Shown here piece after piece: positions 41,601-55,691 of a stretch of DNA of 64,000 nt. Position 1 is the first letter of the stretch, and each line of letters starts with the position of its first letter. The notes under the pieces were generated by a model. That model was given only the letters and a program-made list of their open reading frames with translations. It did no database searches and was not told the origin of the DNA. Position numbers and translations under genes: made by a program. Origin of the DNA: Eopsaltria australis (lineage: Eukaryota; Chordata; Aves; Passeriformes; Petroicidae); contig JAVTVJ010000450.1 of the NCBI GenBank assembly GCA_034509425.1, positions 806,001 to 870,000 of the forward strand. Direction: 5' to 3'.

Positions 41601-44600
41601 TTTCCTCCCAAATTCATTGATTCCAGAAGTGCCACAAAACTGGCCTTGAATAACAGCTATGAGGAATGAAATGATGGCAGCTCACAGCCCTCTCCTGAGT
41701 AGAAAATATCAATTAAACACTGCATTAATTTAGTGCTCCCCAAGTTATCTACTTAGCTAAAATCAAATCAGATATATGCTCTATATTAGTTGTAAGCTAT
41801 GTTTAACTAAAAGGGTGCAACAAAGGTGAATGGGGTTCAGTTTTCTTTATATTTTTGTGGATTACAGAAGTATCATCTATGGCTATTTACTCTAGCCAGG
41901 GTAGATCTGGCCTGTGGCTTCTAACATGGAACTTTACTATTCTCTCCCCCCAGGGAATAAAAAAACCTCTGTGAAATTAAAATCTTGCTGCTGTATCATA
42001 AAATCAGACATAATGAAACAAACACCAGCAATGCCTTATCAGCTGATGTCAGGGGCTGAAAAAGAAGTTGAATATTCTCTGAATGAGGCCCACATGCTTC
42101 ATTCCAAAGAGACTTCTTGCTATATTGCAATACATTGATGGTAGTACCATCAACTCAACTAAAATCAGAACCTAGCAGAATATTGATCTGCAGGATCTGA
42201 AAGCACTCCTAAGAACCTTGGCCACCTTAATATCAAGCAGGAGCAAACTACAAAATATGTCCATTGCTCCTTAGTACATCTTGCTATCAAATTTTTCCAC
42301 ATCTCAGAAACTTTTACTGAGCTTATATAGCTTATTGTGGGAGTAATAGAATGAGTGAATAAAATAAAAGTATTCTATCTTCTGTGTCATTGAAATGCAA
42401 TCAGATTTGCTCAAAGAAAAAGTGCCATACCATCTCCATCCTCAGTGTTAACATTCAGGACTTTCTCCCAGGTTTGCTTATCTGATAAAAAGCCTCTCCA
42501 CCTGGAGCGTGATATTAATGCATAAATCCCAGAAATGTGTCTAGAAAAGTTCACACTATTCAACTAAAAAAAACATTAAACAGAACATGAAGGGAGGATA
42601 AAATCCTTTCAGGTTAAAATATGATTTCTATATTTCCTTTGGAAAGAATAACAACAGACCACAATCTCAAGGGAAATTGTAAATTCCCCAAGGAACAAAC
42701 AAAATAGATGAAAACTTTAGAGATTTAAGATATTTGAATAAAATGGTTTTCCAAATTAAATATTCAGGATTCTGCTGTTTATTTAGGCCTCAATATTGTA
42801 ATGATGTCAGACTGCAGCAGGGAGATAAACAAGCAATGAAGTGGAGACCTCTGGTCCTAAATATATCAGCTCCGTCTGCTTGAGTTTAACGACCAACCCT
42901 GGAGCTAAAAGCGGTAACAGCACATCATGTGTGGATTGGGACCTAAGAGGATAGGAAAAGGCACTGACTGCTGGCCAATAAACACTCAATCATGTCTATC
43001 CATCCCTCCCAGGGTTTTACTGTGCCATCCATCACTGTACCATCCGAGAGCCTTCGTGTAAAATCAATAGCAGTGGTGCAGTCCCTGGAGGTGTCACAGG
43101 AACTCCAGCATGGCTCCTGTTCTGGGTGTTGCATTGCCACAGTCACAGCCTTTGAGTTTAATGAGACTGTTCATGAGTACTGTGTTAAGGAAACTTCCTG
43201 GAATCATACAAACATTAAACTATTCCTTCAAATATTGGTACTAACAAAAAGGACCAGACTTAGATACTGCATCCTATGGCTCAGTTTGAACATTCGATCT
43301 ACAAATGATTTTGTTGTTTATCCATCAATTGCACCCCTTTCATCATTTAAAGAAAGGGAATAGACAAACACTCTCAGGAAGGGCAGCAGCATTTCATATG
43401 GGAAATAGTTTACTGTCTCCCTCATTTACAGCCTTTGTCAGTGCCAATCCTGTATTATTGCTACCATCCTCTTCTGTCATGCTGATGCCTGCACTCCATT
43501 TCTCAGCACACTCAACACATCAGATCAGTTAGGAATAGATGTATTTACGTATTCATGTTCATTCAGTTTCATTCACTAGCCCATGCAAGACTGAGGTTCA
43601 GTTGTGGTAATGCCAACACAGGTAATATTTAAACACCATTCTGATTTTCTCCACAGAAAACAACTATAAAATTTTTTCATTTCTCTTATCCTCCAAGTTT
43701 TACTTGATTCCTTAGGAAACCAATAGAAATGCACCTCATAAAGAACGCAGGCAAATAAATAGGCCCAAAAGTTTGTACATAAAGCTCCTTCTCTTCTCAG
43801 TTCACTGAGAGGTGGCAGCAAAGTGCTCTTTTCCTCAGTTTCAGAGCTGCCACAGTTTCAAACAAGCATTCTGTGACCACATGAGCTAAACACCCTTTCA
43901 GATGGATGACTGAAAACTTCATTAACAAGAACAGATTTTCTTCAAGGAATAGGATTTGTCTCTTTCTATTGCCACATCCAAGGAGCAGATAAACACAACC
44001 ACTGATGTATCAAAAACCTCCATGAGCAGCCCATGACTGGCATGCTGAGGGCCAGCCAAGCTCAGTGGGAAGGTACCCAAAGGAGGATTGTGCAGCATCA
44101 CAAGAGTTGCCTTTGACATTCTGACCTGTAAAACAAGGTATAATGTATGGATGGGTTGGCCAGTGGATCACTCCAGACCTAGGAAGAATCGCCACAAACC
44201 CAACAATGCTCTGAATATTTTCTGTACATGCTACCATACACTGATATTTATATAGAAGAACTGCAGTGGGAGAAAGTATAAGGAATCCAAGCTTCCTACT
44301 GCCCACTTTGAAAACATGCCAGCCCAGAAAGTTGAACAAAAGTAATTTCTCCAATTCCACCTGATGGTACAGTTAAGAACTGAAGTGACAGTTCTTTGAA
44401 TACAGAAGTATTGTCTTAATATGTTCTTTCTTTTTTTTGTATAGACTATTTGTTTCTTTCTAGTTGTTCAATGTCCTGACAAAAAATATACTGGACTTAG
44501 TTGCTGAAGACATAAAGAAAAAAAAAGTAATGGAATGTCAGTATGTATATATATATCTTAGATTTTCATTAACAATAAAGTGTAACACGTGTGCCACTAA

Positions 44601-47217
44601 GGCAATGGGAAGCTCATAGCTGAAAGGACCAGGAGAATTTGATGTGAAATACACATTATTTCAAGAACAATCTAATAAAGCTGAATTGGTTGAATAATAT
44701 TAGGAGATAGAACAGCTACTTTGAACTCATTGCCTCCAAGCAAAAAGCCCATGTTTGCAACAAACCTTAGAGAAAAAGCTCCCAAACGTGGCTCTGGAGC
44801 TTTCAGGCTACTTCATCAAACCTTTTCAATAGCCGAGATCTCCATCTCTCACAGATCCTCCTCAGCTCTCCAGAAGGAGCTGGTCCTTCTCTTATCCTCT
44901 CTGTTAACCTGCTGAAGTCAAAGGATACTGGGGGGATAAAAAAGGCTTGAGGTAGCTCCCACTGCAGCACCACTGCAGCAAAGGCAGATGGGATTTGCAT
45001 GCAGGCTGGGTTTGGACAGCCCACAAAGGCTGCAGGTGTGGACACAAAGTGTTCTCTGAGCAGCTGCTGTTCCTGGGACTTCAGTTACCCAGCAGAGGTG
45101 AACAATGCTCTTTACTGCTGTGCTGAAGCAGAGAGAAGCTTTTTCTTAGCCTTCATTCCATCCATTAAAATTAATCCTCCTAATGAATTATTGCATAGGA
45201 ATTGAAGTCTTACACCTCACAGATTTAGTTTTGCTTGTTTTATGGTATGTACAATTGTCTGGGTATTATTTCTCTAACAAAATCTTTTATAAGTTTCTAT
45301 TATAGCTATTTTCTGAATACTTGCAAGGGCAACTGACAGGTTACATTTTCATTTCCTGGGCACACAGGAATGTGGGCTATGGGAGGAGGAATCTTTACTG
45401 GGTTTGCCTCTTAAAACTGCCACTAACCTATAGCAGTATTTTCTCACCCTCCTCTTCCCTCCCTTTGGGCAAAATGGTACCTCAAAGGCTCCCAGTTTTA
45501 TGCAATGCTCTCTAAGCCTCCTCTTCCCCAACTCCACACTCCCAAAATAGAGAGCTACAGCTGCCCCTATTTTTGTCTCTTCCTAAAAAGTTTTTAAAAT
45601 TTCTTTCTTTACAGTATGTTTCAAAACTGCAGAAGGAATGACAGAAACCAGTAAAAACTTTACAGCATATCCCCTTCTCCCCCACTTTACACCCTCTAAT
45701 CTCTGTAATTAGAAAGAAATTGTATTGCTTTTAGTTTTTCTCGGGCTTTCCAGAATAATTCAACTTTCAGCAAAGAACATATCTGGAAATACATTTATGT
45801 CCTAAACACAGAAATAAAAATGTTCTAATGAAAGTTAAGTTGCACTCTTACCTACAGCATTCCCTACTGTGAAGGTTACTGTTTACAAAGTCTGATTATA
45901 ATGCACCATCTGCTTGGCTTCTTTACACTCACTTTATTCTTTATTGTGTGCTGTAATTAATGAGGCTTTCTGTATTATTACCATAATAGCTGATGTTTTT
46001 CTTTATAAATGAGAAGCAATAGCTCCCTGATGATAATTTTAGCTTATTTCAACAAATAAGAGGAACTGCCTTAGAACTGGATGGCTGTTTGGGTGTCACT
46101 GCAGCAGCAGCAATCTCAGCAATGCTGCAGCCACAGTGCTTTGAAACACTGTGACCATGAAGTGATAGATGACTGGATGAAGTCAGGATGGTAACCTTGT
46201 CCGTAAAGGACAGTTATCATATGTGACCACTGTACATTTCGGCAGATAAGGAAAGAAATGAGACAAAATAATTTAATATCAAGTCTTTCTGTGAGTTTTT
46301 GCTTCATCTTTGTTCCATGGCTATGAAGTAGATAAGGACATGCTGCTGATGCCTCAGGAGGACAATTTCTGTGTGCTCCTGCTGCCTCCTTTATGGCTTT
46401 TTTTCTTTAAGTTGCAGACCATCTTATCTTCATGGAGAACGATGGAGGTTTTTAGATATACAAACCCAGCATCCTTCACAAAACAAGGACAAATTGCATG
46501 ACAAACAGGCCCTCTGGTTTGGTTCCATATAGACAAGGGAGCAAAATGCCCCACAGGATGAACCAATCCATGGCTTTCAGTTCCCAGATAAGCACAGTGT
46601 CCTAAAAGGTCTTTTTTGTGGATTTTGACTTTGTCTCTTCAATTTTCAATAAACACCTCTCACTCTGAAGACTACAGCTGTACACATAAGACTTGTGCAC
46701 TTGCCATTTACTATGAGCTAAAGCCTAAGAGATAATCAGCTGAGGCTGAAATGACCACTGATAGTTACCTTTCAAACACTTAACAGCCTACCCTCAAAAA
46801 CACATTTCTCCATCTGCTCATCAAGAAAAATGATTTCTGTGCACTCCCCATTCATTCAGGACTGATTTTCTCATTTGGCTGGAATTTTATGGAGCTGATT
46901 TTCACTCTCTCAACCTCTCTCAGGTTATTAAGACAGACCTGTTCAGTCTGACAGCACAGATGCAACTGGGCTACTTTAAAAATTCTGTGCTATTTGATCT
47001 GTGCTATATGCAATTAATCTGTACATGCTGGTTAGAAATACCTAGAATACTAGGTATACTGAAACCTCCTCACCATTTTGAATAAACTGGAGGAAACCTG
47101 AGGAAATAGGAAGGAAAGTACTGTAAAATTCCTAACGTCACAAAAAACAGCAGAAGAAAGATCTTAAATTATATTTAGCATATATTTTAATAAAAGTCTA
47201 TCAGTAAAGGTCTCCAC

Positions 47218-47218
<1 letters not shown>
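35678..47218. other. AT-rich non-coding sequence
   Basis: This 11.5 kb has no recognised gene, RNA gene or interspersed repeat. It contains T-runs at 36779-36789, 39201-39213 and 41328-41340, and a 24-bp perfect palindrome at 41456-41479. Two blocks read like conserved non-coding elements (38420-38720 and 45880-46070). Open frames up to about 120 codons exist, for example near 43.0-43.4 kb, but they lack recognisable domains and sit among equally long frames on the other strand. Confidence 0.5.
41456..41479. repeat. Perfect 24-bp palindrome
   Basis: The 12-bp arm 'gtgcccaaaatg' is followed directly by its exact reverse complement 'cattttgggcac' with no spacer. The match ends at both flanks. 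A zero-spacer perfect palindrome of this length is rare by chance in 64 kb of unique sequence. It could be a dimer-binding site or a duplication-inversion scar. Confidence 0.97.

Positions 47219-47249
<31 letters not shown>
47219..47249. repeat. (TA)n microsatellite
   Basis: About fourteen uninterrupted AT dinucleotides are followed by 'acatgtacc', then a short 'acacacacatatatat' stretch. This is a compound TA/CA microsatellite that is likely length-polymorphic. The minus-strand open frame running into it is low-complexity and is not a gene. Confidence 0.97.
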
Positions 47250-47255
<6 letters not shown>

Positions 47256-50200
47256 CCAACACACACATATATATTCATGTATCTTCTGGGCTTCAAATGG
47301 TGCAAGAAATACTTGACTTATCACTTCCACTGGCTTCAAAAGAATGAGACACTTCTGCAGGATACAGTGCTGACAAGTTTGCATTAGGCACCGTGCCACA
47401 GCTGAAGTCTGTGCTTCTGATGTAAGACAGCATGAACTGAACTGCTGATTCCAACGAGAGGTTAAAATAAAAAGTCACTGCTGTTCTCCAGGAACTCTGG
47501 ACAAGAGATGAATCCCTTCTCAAGACTATTCATTGTCTGCTTATTGACTGGAGCTCATATTTTTATGCCATATCACAAGATCATACTTAGCATTAAAGCT
47601 AAGTGATTAATTCACAACAATTACTGCCTAATAAAGTCTTCTCTTCTTTACAGAAGACTGATGTATTTTGCAAATTCCTCAGTTATTTGTTGTTCTGAAG
47701 TAATGAATTAATTGCAATAATTTTCTGTTTTATAGGGTGGCAATAGTCGTGTTCTCAGTTGAAACATGACATGTGTCATACCAGGCATACATTATTGTTT
47801 TTCTTTCCTGGCTGGCAATATTAGATGCAATTATTGAATGAAACACGCACGAACTCTTACATAGATATAAATTTCATGGGAATTTGGGGGAGTATTCATT
47901 GGCAGTATTAAAATTCTTTTAAATTCTTTCAGTTATAAATAAGACTTCATGACTTGAGCATTATGCACTCACATTAATGTCTGCAGGATGATTAGTAGAG
48001 AAGTTCTCTCCTTTGCAGAGAACTGAACCATGGGCCATAGACACTGGAATAATTGTGTTCCCAGAAACCAGCAGAGATAAGGAAGTCTACTCTCAGCATT
48101 TATCCCTTCAAACCCTATTGTTTGTCATGAATCCTACTCTGAATCCCATCAAGTAAGCCCCATGTAGCCTTGAGTAACAAAGGGATTCATTTCAGTATAT
48201 AGCTCAACACTCATTATATACGTTAGAAGTCTAAGGAAGCTAAATCCAAAGTGAATAAATAGTGATTTGCTCAGAATACTACACTTAAGATGCATGTTAC
48301 CTCAAACATAAAATCATTACGGCCATTAAATGAGCTGTCCATGGAGATTTTCCATTGTTTCTCTGAATTTTTATTACAGTGCACAAGATTTTGATCCTAA
48401 ATGACTCTCAAAACAAATCACATACCTCCTATGACAGTTGTTGTTAATGAACTGGTCTTCACTGATTTTCTAAGGAAAAAAATTCAGCATTTTCTGAAGC
48501 ACAGACTGGTAGCATAAAAATACCTCTTGGGCTAGAATTTTGATTGTAGACTTGCTTGTATGCACTAAAACATTCCCAACGTTCCTAGAGAAACAAAATC
48601 ATCCAAACACATTTATGAAGGACAAACAATACACATAGCAGAAGCTATACCCAACAGTGATAAATTTAACAGCTAAGCTTGCAAATGCTACTTTACAAAA
48701 TCAGATGGATACTAGAACTCGTTGCTTGGATAAATGTTATTCCAATTTCTTCTGTGAGGCAGAATGCAAAAGATTTTTTTAGGCTCTGCTACAGCCAAGC
48801 TGATGGCTAACGCATTCCCATTTTGATCTTTATAACAAATGCATATTAATTAAAAAATGGTAATTCCTACATACTTTTGTAGAAACTATTAAAGGAATAG
48901 GCCATGGGGAAGTTCTTTTTGATTCCTCCTAGCTCTACTAATAGAAGAAAGCTTTATATTATTGTTTCCTGAAGCATGAAAAAAACTGTAGTGTATATGT
49001 GTACACACACTAAGACTTTAAGGTGAGATAGCTGTGTCCACATTCAAGAGTTTATGAAGATAGCTAGCTGTATGTCGATTTTTTTTAATGCAGATTGTAA
49101 CAATCTTCATAAGCAAAACATTTTGGAGTTATTCTGGTCACAGGCTAAAGAAAGTTTTACAGAAATGAAGTCAATAAATGACGTCTTCTTTTATTGAATA
49201 AAATTCATCTATATAGAAAGCAACCATGAGTTTTTACCCTCCCTATTCATCTGTTCATACAGATACTGTCCCCTGAGGATACAGACTTTGCTCTTTGCCC
49301 ATTTTCTCTTTGAATTTCTGTAAAATTTGGGAACACCGTTCAAAGCGCAAATACTAATGCAGCTGATTTACAAACCTCTGTGTAGGGGAGGTGATGCTTG
49401 CAAATGTAGTAGGAATTCTGTTAAAGTATTTAGACTACATGGTCAGGAAACTATTTACAGTCCACCATGGGTATGACCAATTCTTAGTAAATTATATTTA
49501 ATGTTTTCATCAGGCTCCTAAAGGCTCCCTGCATGTAATTTGAAGGGATCTCAAAGTCACTGTCTGTTTTTTCTACTCCAGGAACGTACATTTTGACTAT
49601 ACCTCCATTTTTGAAGAATTGATACATTAGCTGGGATTTGATACATTAACCAGCAAAAGAGACGCCTGGAAGCACCCCTTGCCAGTCCCATGTGTAGGAA
49701 GTTTGCTATTTACTGGTAGTTTTACTCTAAAGTGAACAGATTGCAAAATAAATCAGCACAGTCTCATCTGTGCGATTGCATTTGTAGATATTCTCCTTCT
49801 TCTCACAGCTGGTCTGACAGCTGACACCATACAACCTAAGAAAACCAGAAAAAAATTTACAAACTTTGGCCTTTTTATATAAAGGCACTGAGATCTTTTC
49901 AAAGCACTGGTGATGAAGTCTGCCTGCAGCTGGGAGAACCTGGCTCCATCAGCTGTAACTGTTCTTGCCACCAGCTAAGGTAAAAAATCCTCCTTTATTT
50001 TACACACTTGTAGATGTCCAAATATGCTGTCTAGACAACAAAGCAGTGAGCATATGCACCAAATGCCATAGTAACTGTTGTCACCCTGCTTTGTGTTTAG
50101 GCAGTTCAGTTTCCTCTGGTGGTGCATTCAGGTTTTGTTACAAGCTTTTTTCACACAGTGCTGCACTTCTTTGTTAGGCTCCTCAGAAAGGTTATGGTTT

Positions 50201-53200
50201 TTATAAACTTCCATGATCACTGAACCACTTGCTGGTGTCCAACCAATTGTAATGAAAGTGAAACCTGCCTCCACGACAAAAGATTTTATTGAAATAGGAA
50301 AACACAGCAAGCAATCTACAAAATCCACAGAAACAGTACCCCATGACCCCAAACTAGGCAGCATAGTAAGCTTCCTTTAGATCAATACTTCATTTGGCAG
50401 AAAAATCAATTTCCCTGCCTCTGCAATCCATAAAATTCATCAGGAAAAAATTACCCCTCACATATTAGCGCCTCTTTCACCTTACTGGTTTGGAAATTAA
50501 TTACAATAGACAATTTCAAAGCCTGTAACAGGTTGAGGCAACAAGGTATTTTGCAACCTGTGAATTAAAACATGGATTAGCTGTGATGGGAACACCTACA
50601 GCTTTCCTGATTTGCCCAGCCTTCCTTTGGTAGGGGCAAACACTGTTTTTTTAGCTACAGCCTTCAAAGCCTCAAGCAGTATCCAGGTTTCACTCCTGGA
50701 AAATGCTCACCTGTATGCAGGACATACAGAACCCTATAAAACAAAGCTTTTTTCTATCAGTATCCAAGCAATTTCTCTTACAGCAGTGACATCTTGCCTT
50801 CATTCTTCCATATGGGAACTGCAGCCCTGCTGGGAAAGAGTTAAAGAGCTTTACTGCATGGCTCATGCGAATTCACAGATTCCTCTCAGTCAGCATGGTG
50901 GATGTGGAGGTTCCACATTTGACTGCCATGGCAAACTCTTCACCTGGGAACTTTCCTGTACACTCTAGAGAGCTTGCTGCTAGGAATGTTTCTAAATATA
51001 ATGGCTTGCTGCTAAATATGTTTTTAAACACAATGTACAGAAGACTATTGATCTAGTCAAGATTTTGCTTCATATTTAATAAATCTAATTTATTTTTAGA
51101 ATGTTTTTCTACATAATAAACTGAGTTGCTCAGCAGACACAACAGAAGTTGTCTTTTCATTACGTCACTGTTTTGCTGCTACTCTAACCTCCACTCCTTC
51201 CCCCAAGTAAATTTAGTTTTCTTTTTTTTTTAAGACTGCTAGACATTTTTTTTCCTGAATTTAGATTCACTGTATTTTTCAGAGAATTCAAAGTCTTTGT
51301 AAGGCTGTAGTGACATCTTATCAAAGAGGTCCAGCCTCTGAGAGGTTGTTTTCTTCCAGTGTATCCCACAGCTCAGATCTTTACACTTTTTGTATTCACA
51401 CTCCTGTATCGTCTCTGACAGAAGTTCAATAAAATTGTCTTTCTACCCTCAATATCAGGGTTCTCAGCGTTGTTGGAACTGAGTGTTATAGAGCTGCAGT
51501 CTATCTCTACTGAGAAACCTGAGCTCCCCGGTCTGCCTCATTATACAGCAGGCCACTGGCAAGAGGTAGCAGTAGCTCTCCTGGAAACTGATGCATCACT
51601 TCTGTTGTTTCCAACCTATTTATTTATGTCATAATTCCTGAAAGTTTTGGTTTTACCCAGTCAGGTGGTTAGGTATCAAAAAAAGTGGAGCATTATTGTT
51701 AGTATTGCTACCCTTGGTGTTGCCTCTCTCGCTAAAAATCTTTTTTGATTTGGTTATTCCACTACTTTTGCTCCTTATTCCTATATGTTATTATTTAAAG
51801 TTTTCCCTGTTTTAGACACTTCTTTTCACTTTTCAAGTCACAGTTATGACACAGTGTTAAAATGAAGCACCCTGGCTTTCCACAGCATTGAGCAGAAGAT
51901 GCAAAGACTGTTTCAAGGCTTCACTTGGTTCCTTCATTGTGAGCCACACGCAAGTTCCACTACATACACCACAGGTGCAGACAATCTGAAAACGAAAAGG
52001 GCAAACTGATATTTACACACACAGCCTGGTGATGCAGCGGTACCCAGAGCTCCTACATTACTGCAGACAGAGAAATCAGGATGTTTGGTCCTACCCAGCC
52101 AAAACCACCCCATCCTGCTTCCTTCCAGGATACCTTCCAGTGTATTTCAATAATGTTCTAATGAATGGAACTTTTGTGGCTCTTTGCAACAACTGAACTT
52201 GGTGACCTGGGAGGCAACTTACAATTCTAATACATTATTTTTCATTCCTTAATTTCATCCTTCTTTTTAGATCCGAACATTGTTATTTTAATCCTTTGTT
52301 ACCTTTCCTCCAGCCACTGGTACATTTACCACTTACCACAAATTTTTCTTTTTGGTTTAACATTTGAACAGAGTAAGGGAATGAGAAATAGTGAAGGACT
52401 GGGAAAGCATCATAGTCTGGGAGGTGCTTGTGCAGCAGGACTCAAGCTCTGCACTGGTACCATCAGACTCACCCGATGATCTTGTTTCCTGTTCCTCAGC
52501 CACCTACAGTGGGACTATTTTAGTGAGTTTGCTGCAGCTTTATTACCCTCACTTGTTACTCCTGGGGATGCTGTGTGTGGGTTATCTTTCAAATAACCTT
52601 ATTTATTATAAATCTATTCTCTATGAAATCCATGTGAATATGAAGAGCAAGCTCTGTAGTTAACATAATAATTACAAGGCAACATGCATATAAGGAAATG
52701 CCTTTCAGTCTACTGGTTTCAGCACTCTGAAATGAAACTACAACCCATCAAAACCCAGCTAGAGCAACACATTTTAAAATTAAAAAAAATAATGGTTTGG
52801 GAGGCAATCTGCTCAGATAAGAAAATGAATATACAATGTCATTGCAAAAACACTTAAAATTGTGCTTTACCTGTGATAAGGTGATTTTGTCTTTAAATGT
52901 TTTCACTTGAACACTAGCAACCATTTAGCCTTAAGGATAACTTCTAAAGAGGTACAAACCTCACACAATGTTCTTTTTCAAACTTAATTGCAAAACCATT
53001 ACTGGTTGTTTTGCATTAAATAGACCCCTGCTAAAAAACTTAGCTACAACCTAGCCTTTTGTGCATCCTGGGGAAGACAAAACAGAAGCATACTCAAAAC
53101 TGCATATCCACGAGAGATACAGGGAGGAATATCTGGAAGTCTAAAAGGAATGACCTTTGAAACCAGCCTCTCCCTCTATCCTTTTTTATTTTGCACTTCA

Positions 53201-54780
53201 CTTCCCTCCCCTCCTCATTTGTGAGGATGGTGTGTTGAGACTGCTCCTCAGCTGGTCCCAAATTCCTGCATTTCAAGCATGTTCCCCAACAATAATTCAT
53301 AACTTGTCCCTCCTCTCACACACCAACACATCCTGTACTCCATGATCCAAAAATTCTGCCTCTTGCTTGCTCTAATTGCTTCAGAGACGTGTTCCATCTA
53401 AATTGTCTTTGGTTCACACATACATAGGAGGAAACTGGAGGTGAAGACAATGAATCTCTCTATCTTTTCCCTTCATACTTTAAAGGTCAGGTATGTTTCA
53501 CAATAGATACCAAAAAAATAATGTCTTGGTGACTACTCCACATTGTGCATTTGCACAGTGGTTTTCCACTAAATCTAAACAATAAAAATATAGTAAAGCA
53601 GGTTCTGCATTATTTATATTAAGCAGTGAAAATGCTCCTCATAGCATTAAATGATAGCCTTGCATGCAATTCACAGACATTATCTGCAAGCTTATATACC
53701 TGCTATATATATAAACCTAATGCAGACAGCCATAATAGTCTGTATGAATAGGGAGTGCTGTGCTTACTGAACCACAGTCATGAAACTAAAAATGAAATTA
53801 TACTTCCTCCATCATAATACCCAAGCCAGTATATAATATTCTGAAAGAACAAGCACACAGTAATACCTGGGTTAATACTGGTACCATACATTATTGCTCA
53901 ATGCCATCAAAAATAGCATCTCCAGATTCTTTATTGAAACATATTACATTACTTAAATTGTCATGACAAAGACAAAAGTGCGCAATTTCAGACTTTTCTA
54001 GCACCTCAGTTTTTATGAAATTGCAGATTTTTTCTCTATTAGACGTATAATTTATTTGCTGATTAAATTCCAATAAAGGAGTTGTTCAGTCCTGATTTTT
54101 TAAAAAACACATCTGGGAGTGTAAGTCCTAAGCCCTGACAGGAGCATTCTCCTTTGTTCCCACTCACATCCTGGACTAGAAGATGGGGATTTAAGTGTTT
54201 ATCCAACTATTTAATCATAAACCACTGAATAAATAATGCTCAGCATAAATAATGCCTCCATATAATGCTAACTCTGCATGCTTCAATATAGGTGAATTTA
54301 ATATGAACTGCTGTAAAATTGCAAGGGTATCTCATCCACCGCTCAATTTTAACAATTTTTTTTTTTCAAACCATGATTGTAAATGGACAATTTGTGTGAG
54401 CTATTTGGTTAACTCTCTATTACTCACAGGTGGATTATCCAAAGTGGGCACTTAGCAGAAACAGATCAGGAAATGCTCAGCTGGGGCACATAGAACCTGC
54501 ATCTGCAAAGACCAGGCCATCTGACTGTTGAGTTTGGTTCAAATTGTAGACATGACACGCCTGTGTCCACACCAGCCCCTAAGTCATTCCTGATGGATGG
54601 AACAATTCTCACAAATCTGGATTCTGGGATTCGCTTTGATGAAGCCTCTGCTCAGACTGCAAACTCATGTCAGATTTTAAGTCCATGTAATGGACATAAA
54701 GCTACCTGGGCTCCGCTCTTCTGCTCCACCCCCCAAGTGGGGCCGAGTTTGGTGTCTCAGGTTTGACATTAACTCACAGG
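47250..54780. other. AT-rich non-coding sequence
   Basis: No gene or RNA gene is recognised. The part at 47590-47900 is a candidate conserved non-coding block. A diverged 32-bp tandem duplication lies at 50972-51035. GC content stays low until about 54.5 kb and then rises toward the CpG island further right. Confidence 0.5.
50972..51035. repeat. Diverged 32-bp tandem duplication
   Basis: Two adjacent 32-bp units both begin 'gcttgctgcta' and end 'aatg'. They match at 26 of 32 positions without gaps. The divergence implies an older local duplication than the perfect short duplications elsewhere in the window. Confidence 0.9.
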
Positions 54781-55014
54781 TTTCACAGAATCATTTTGGT
54801 TGGAAGAGACCACTGAGACATTCAAGTCCAACCTGTGACCAATCACCACCTGGTCAAATAGAACAGCAACAAGTGCCACATCAAGTCCTTTGTTAAAAAC
54901 CTCCAGGGATGGTGACTCCACCACTACCCTGGGCAGCTGATTCTAATGCCTGACAACCCTTTTTGTGAAAAAAATCCTCCTAATGTTCAACCTGGCATTG
55001 ACACACTTCGCCTA
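54781..55014 (-). mobile_element. CR1: CR1 LINE 3' fragment, minus strand
   Basis: The plus strand begins 'cacagaatcattttggttgg' and then 'aagagaccactgagac'. It continues through 'aaaacctccagggatggtga', 'ctccaccactaccctgggca', 'tgacaacccttttt' and 'cctcctaatgttcaacctgg'. This is the complement of a CR1 3' end of the subfamily whose tail reads 'agaatcattttggttggaag'. It is 5'-truncated near 'ggcattgacac'. It belongs to a different subfamily from the copy 330 bp to the right, so the two are separate insertions. Confidence 0.94.
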
Positions 55015-55343
55015 TGGATGAAAACAGAGGCATTTTGTGGAGTTCAGATTAAAGTGCCTATGAAGAGTCAGCTGGATGCCAGCAGGTCTTATTAGGGTTT
55101 ATTAGCTTGGGTTCATTTGGTATTTGCTAATAAAAACCAAAGCACCTTTTTGTCATGAATAAAGAAGTCAGAACAAGCTCCAGCAGTTCCAGGCTGTCAC
55201 CTCACACTTCCCAGTCCCTCCACTCATCACTGCTTGCATGTTCTTCCTTCTCCCCAGAACCCTGTGCTGCTCTGGTCACTGCGCTGGGCCCGTGCCCCAA
55301 ACCCAGCTGTGCTGGGCACAGTCATCTCAAACACACTTCCATG
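55015..55343. other. Spacer between two CR1 fragments, no gene seen
   Basis: About 330 bp of unique-looking sequence separate two same-orientation CR1 fragments. It includes a tract rich in short C/T runs (55190-55260) but no exon or repeat that can be named. It may include promoter-distal sequence of the gene starting at 55.9 kb. Confidence 0.5.
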
Positions 55344-55691
55344 GGATCACAGAATGGCTCAGGCTGGAAGGGACCACAGTGGCTCCTCTGGCCTAACCTC
55401 CCTGCTCAAGCAGAGTCATCCCAGAGGACAGGGCACAGGATCGTGTTCAGACAGCTCTGGAGTATCTCCATACCCTCTCTGGGCAATCTGTTCCCGTGGT
55501 CCGTCAACTTCTTCAGGCAGAACTTCTGGGCATCAGTTTCTGCCCTTTGTCTCTTGTCCGATCGCTGCGCACCACCGAGCCCCGGTCCATCTTCTCCAAA
55601 TCAAGACTTTCAACACTTATACGCATTAATGAAGCCCCCTCCTCTCTTCTCGAGGCTGAATAGGCACAACTCCCTCGGCCTTTCCTCGTCG
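55344..55691 (-). mobile_element. CR1: CR1 LINE fragment abutting the CpG island, minus strand
   Basis: The plus strand begins 'atcacagaatggctcaggct' and then 'ggaagggaccacagtggctc'. It follows the CR1 complement through 'caggatcgtgttcagacagc', 'cagaacttctgggc', 'ctctctgggcaatctgttcc' and 'ctcgaggctgaataggcaca', to 'ctcggcctttcctcgtcgg'. About 350 bp are collinear. It retains many CpGs in its right half (around 55556-55690), where the family in bulk DNA usually shows CpG decay. The right edge touches the CpG island directly. The copy is 5'-truncated. Confidence 0.93.

Noticed and set aside
42992..43532. Overlapping plus-strand frames of 123 and 75 codons
   Set aside because: There is no recognisable domain, no paired splice sites, and a minus-strand frame overlaps the region. 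The length is within chance for this much sequence.
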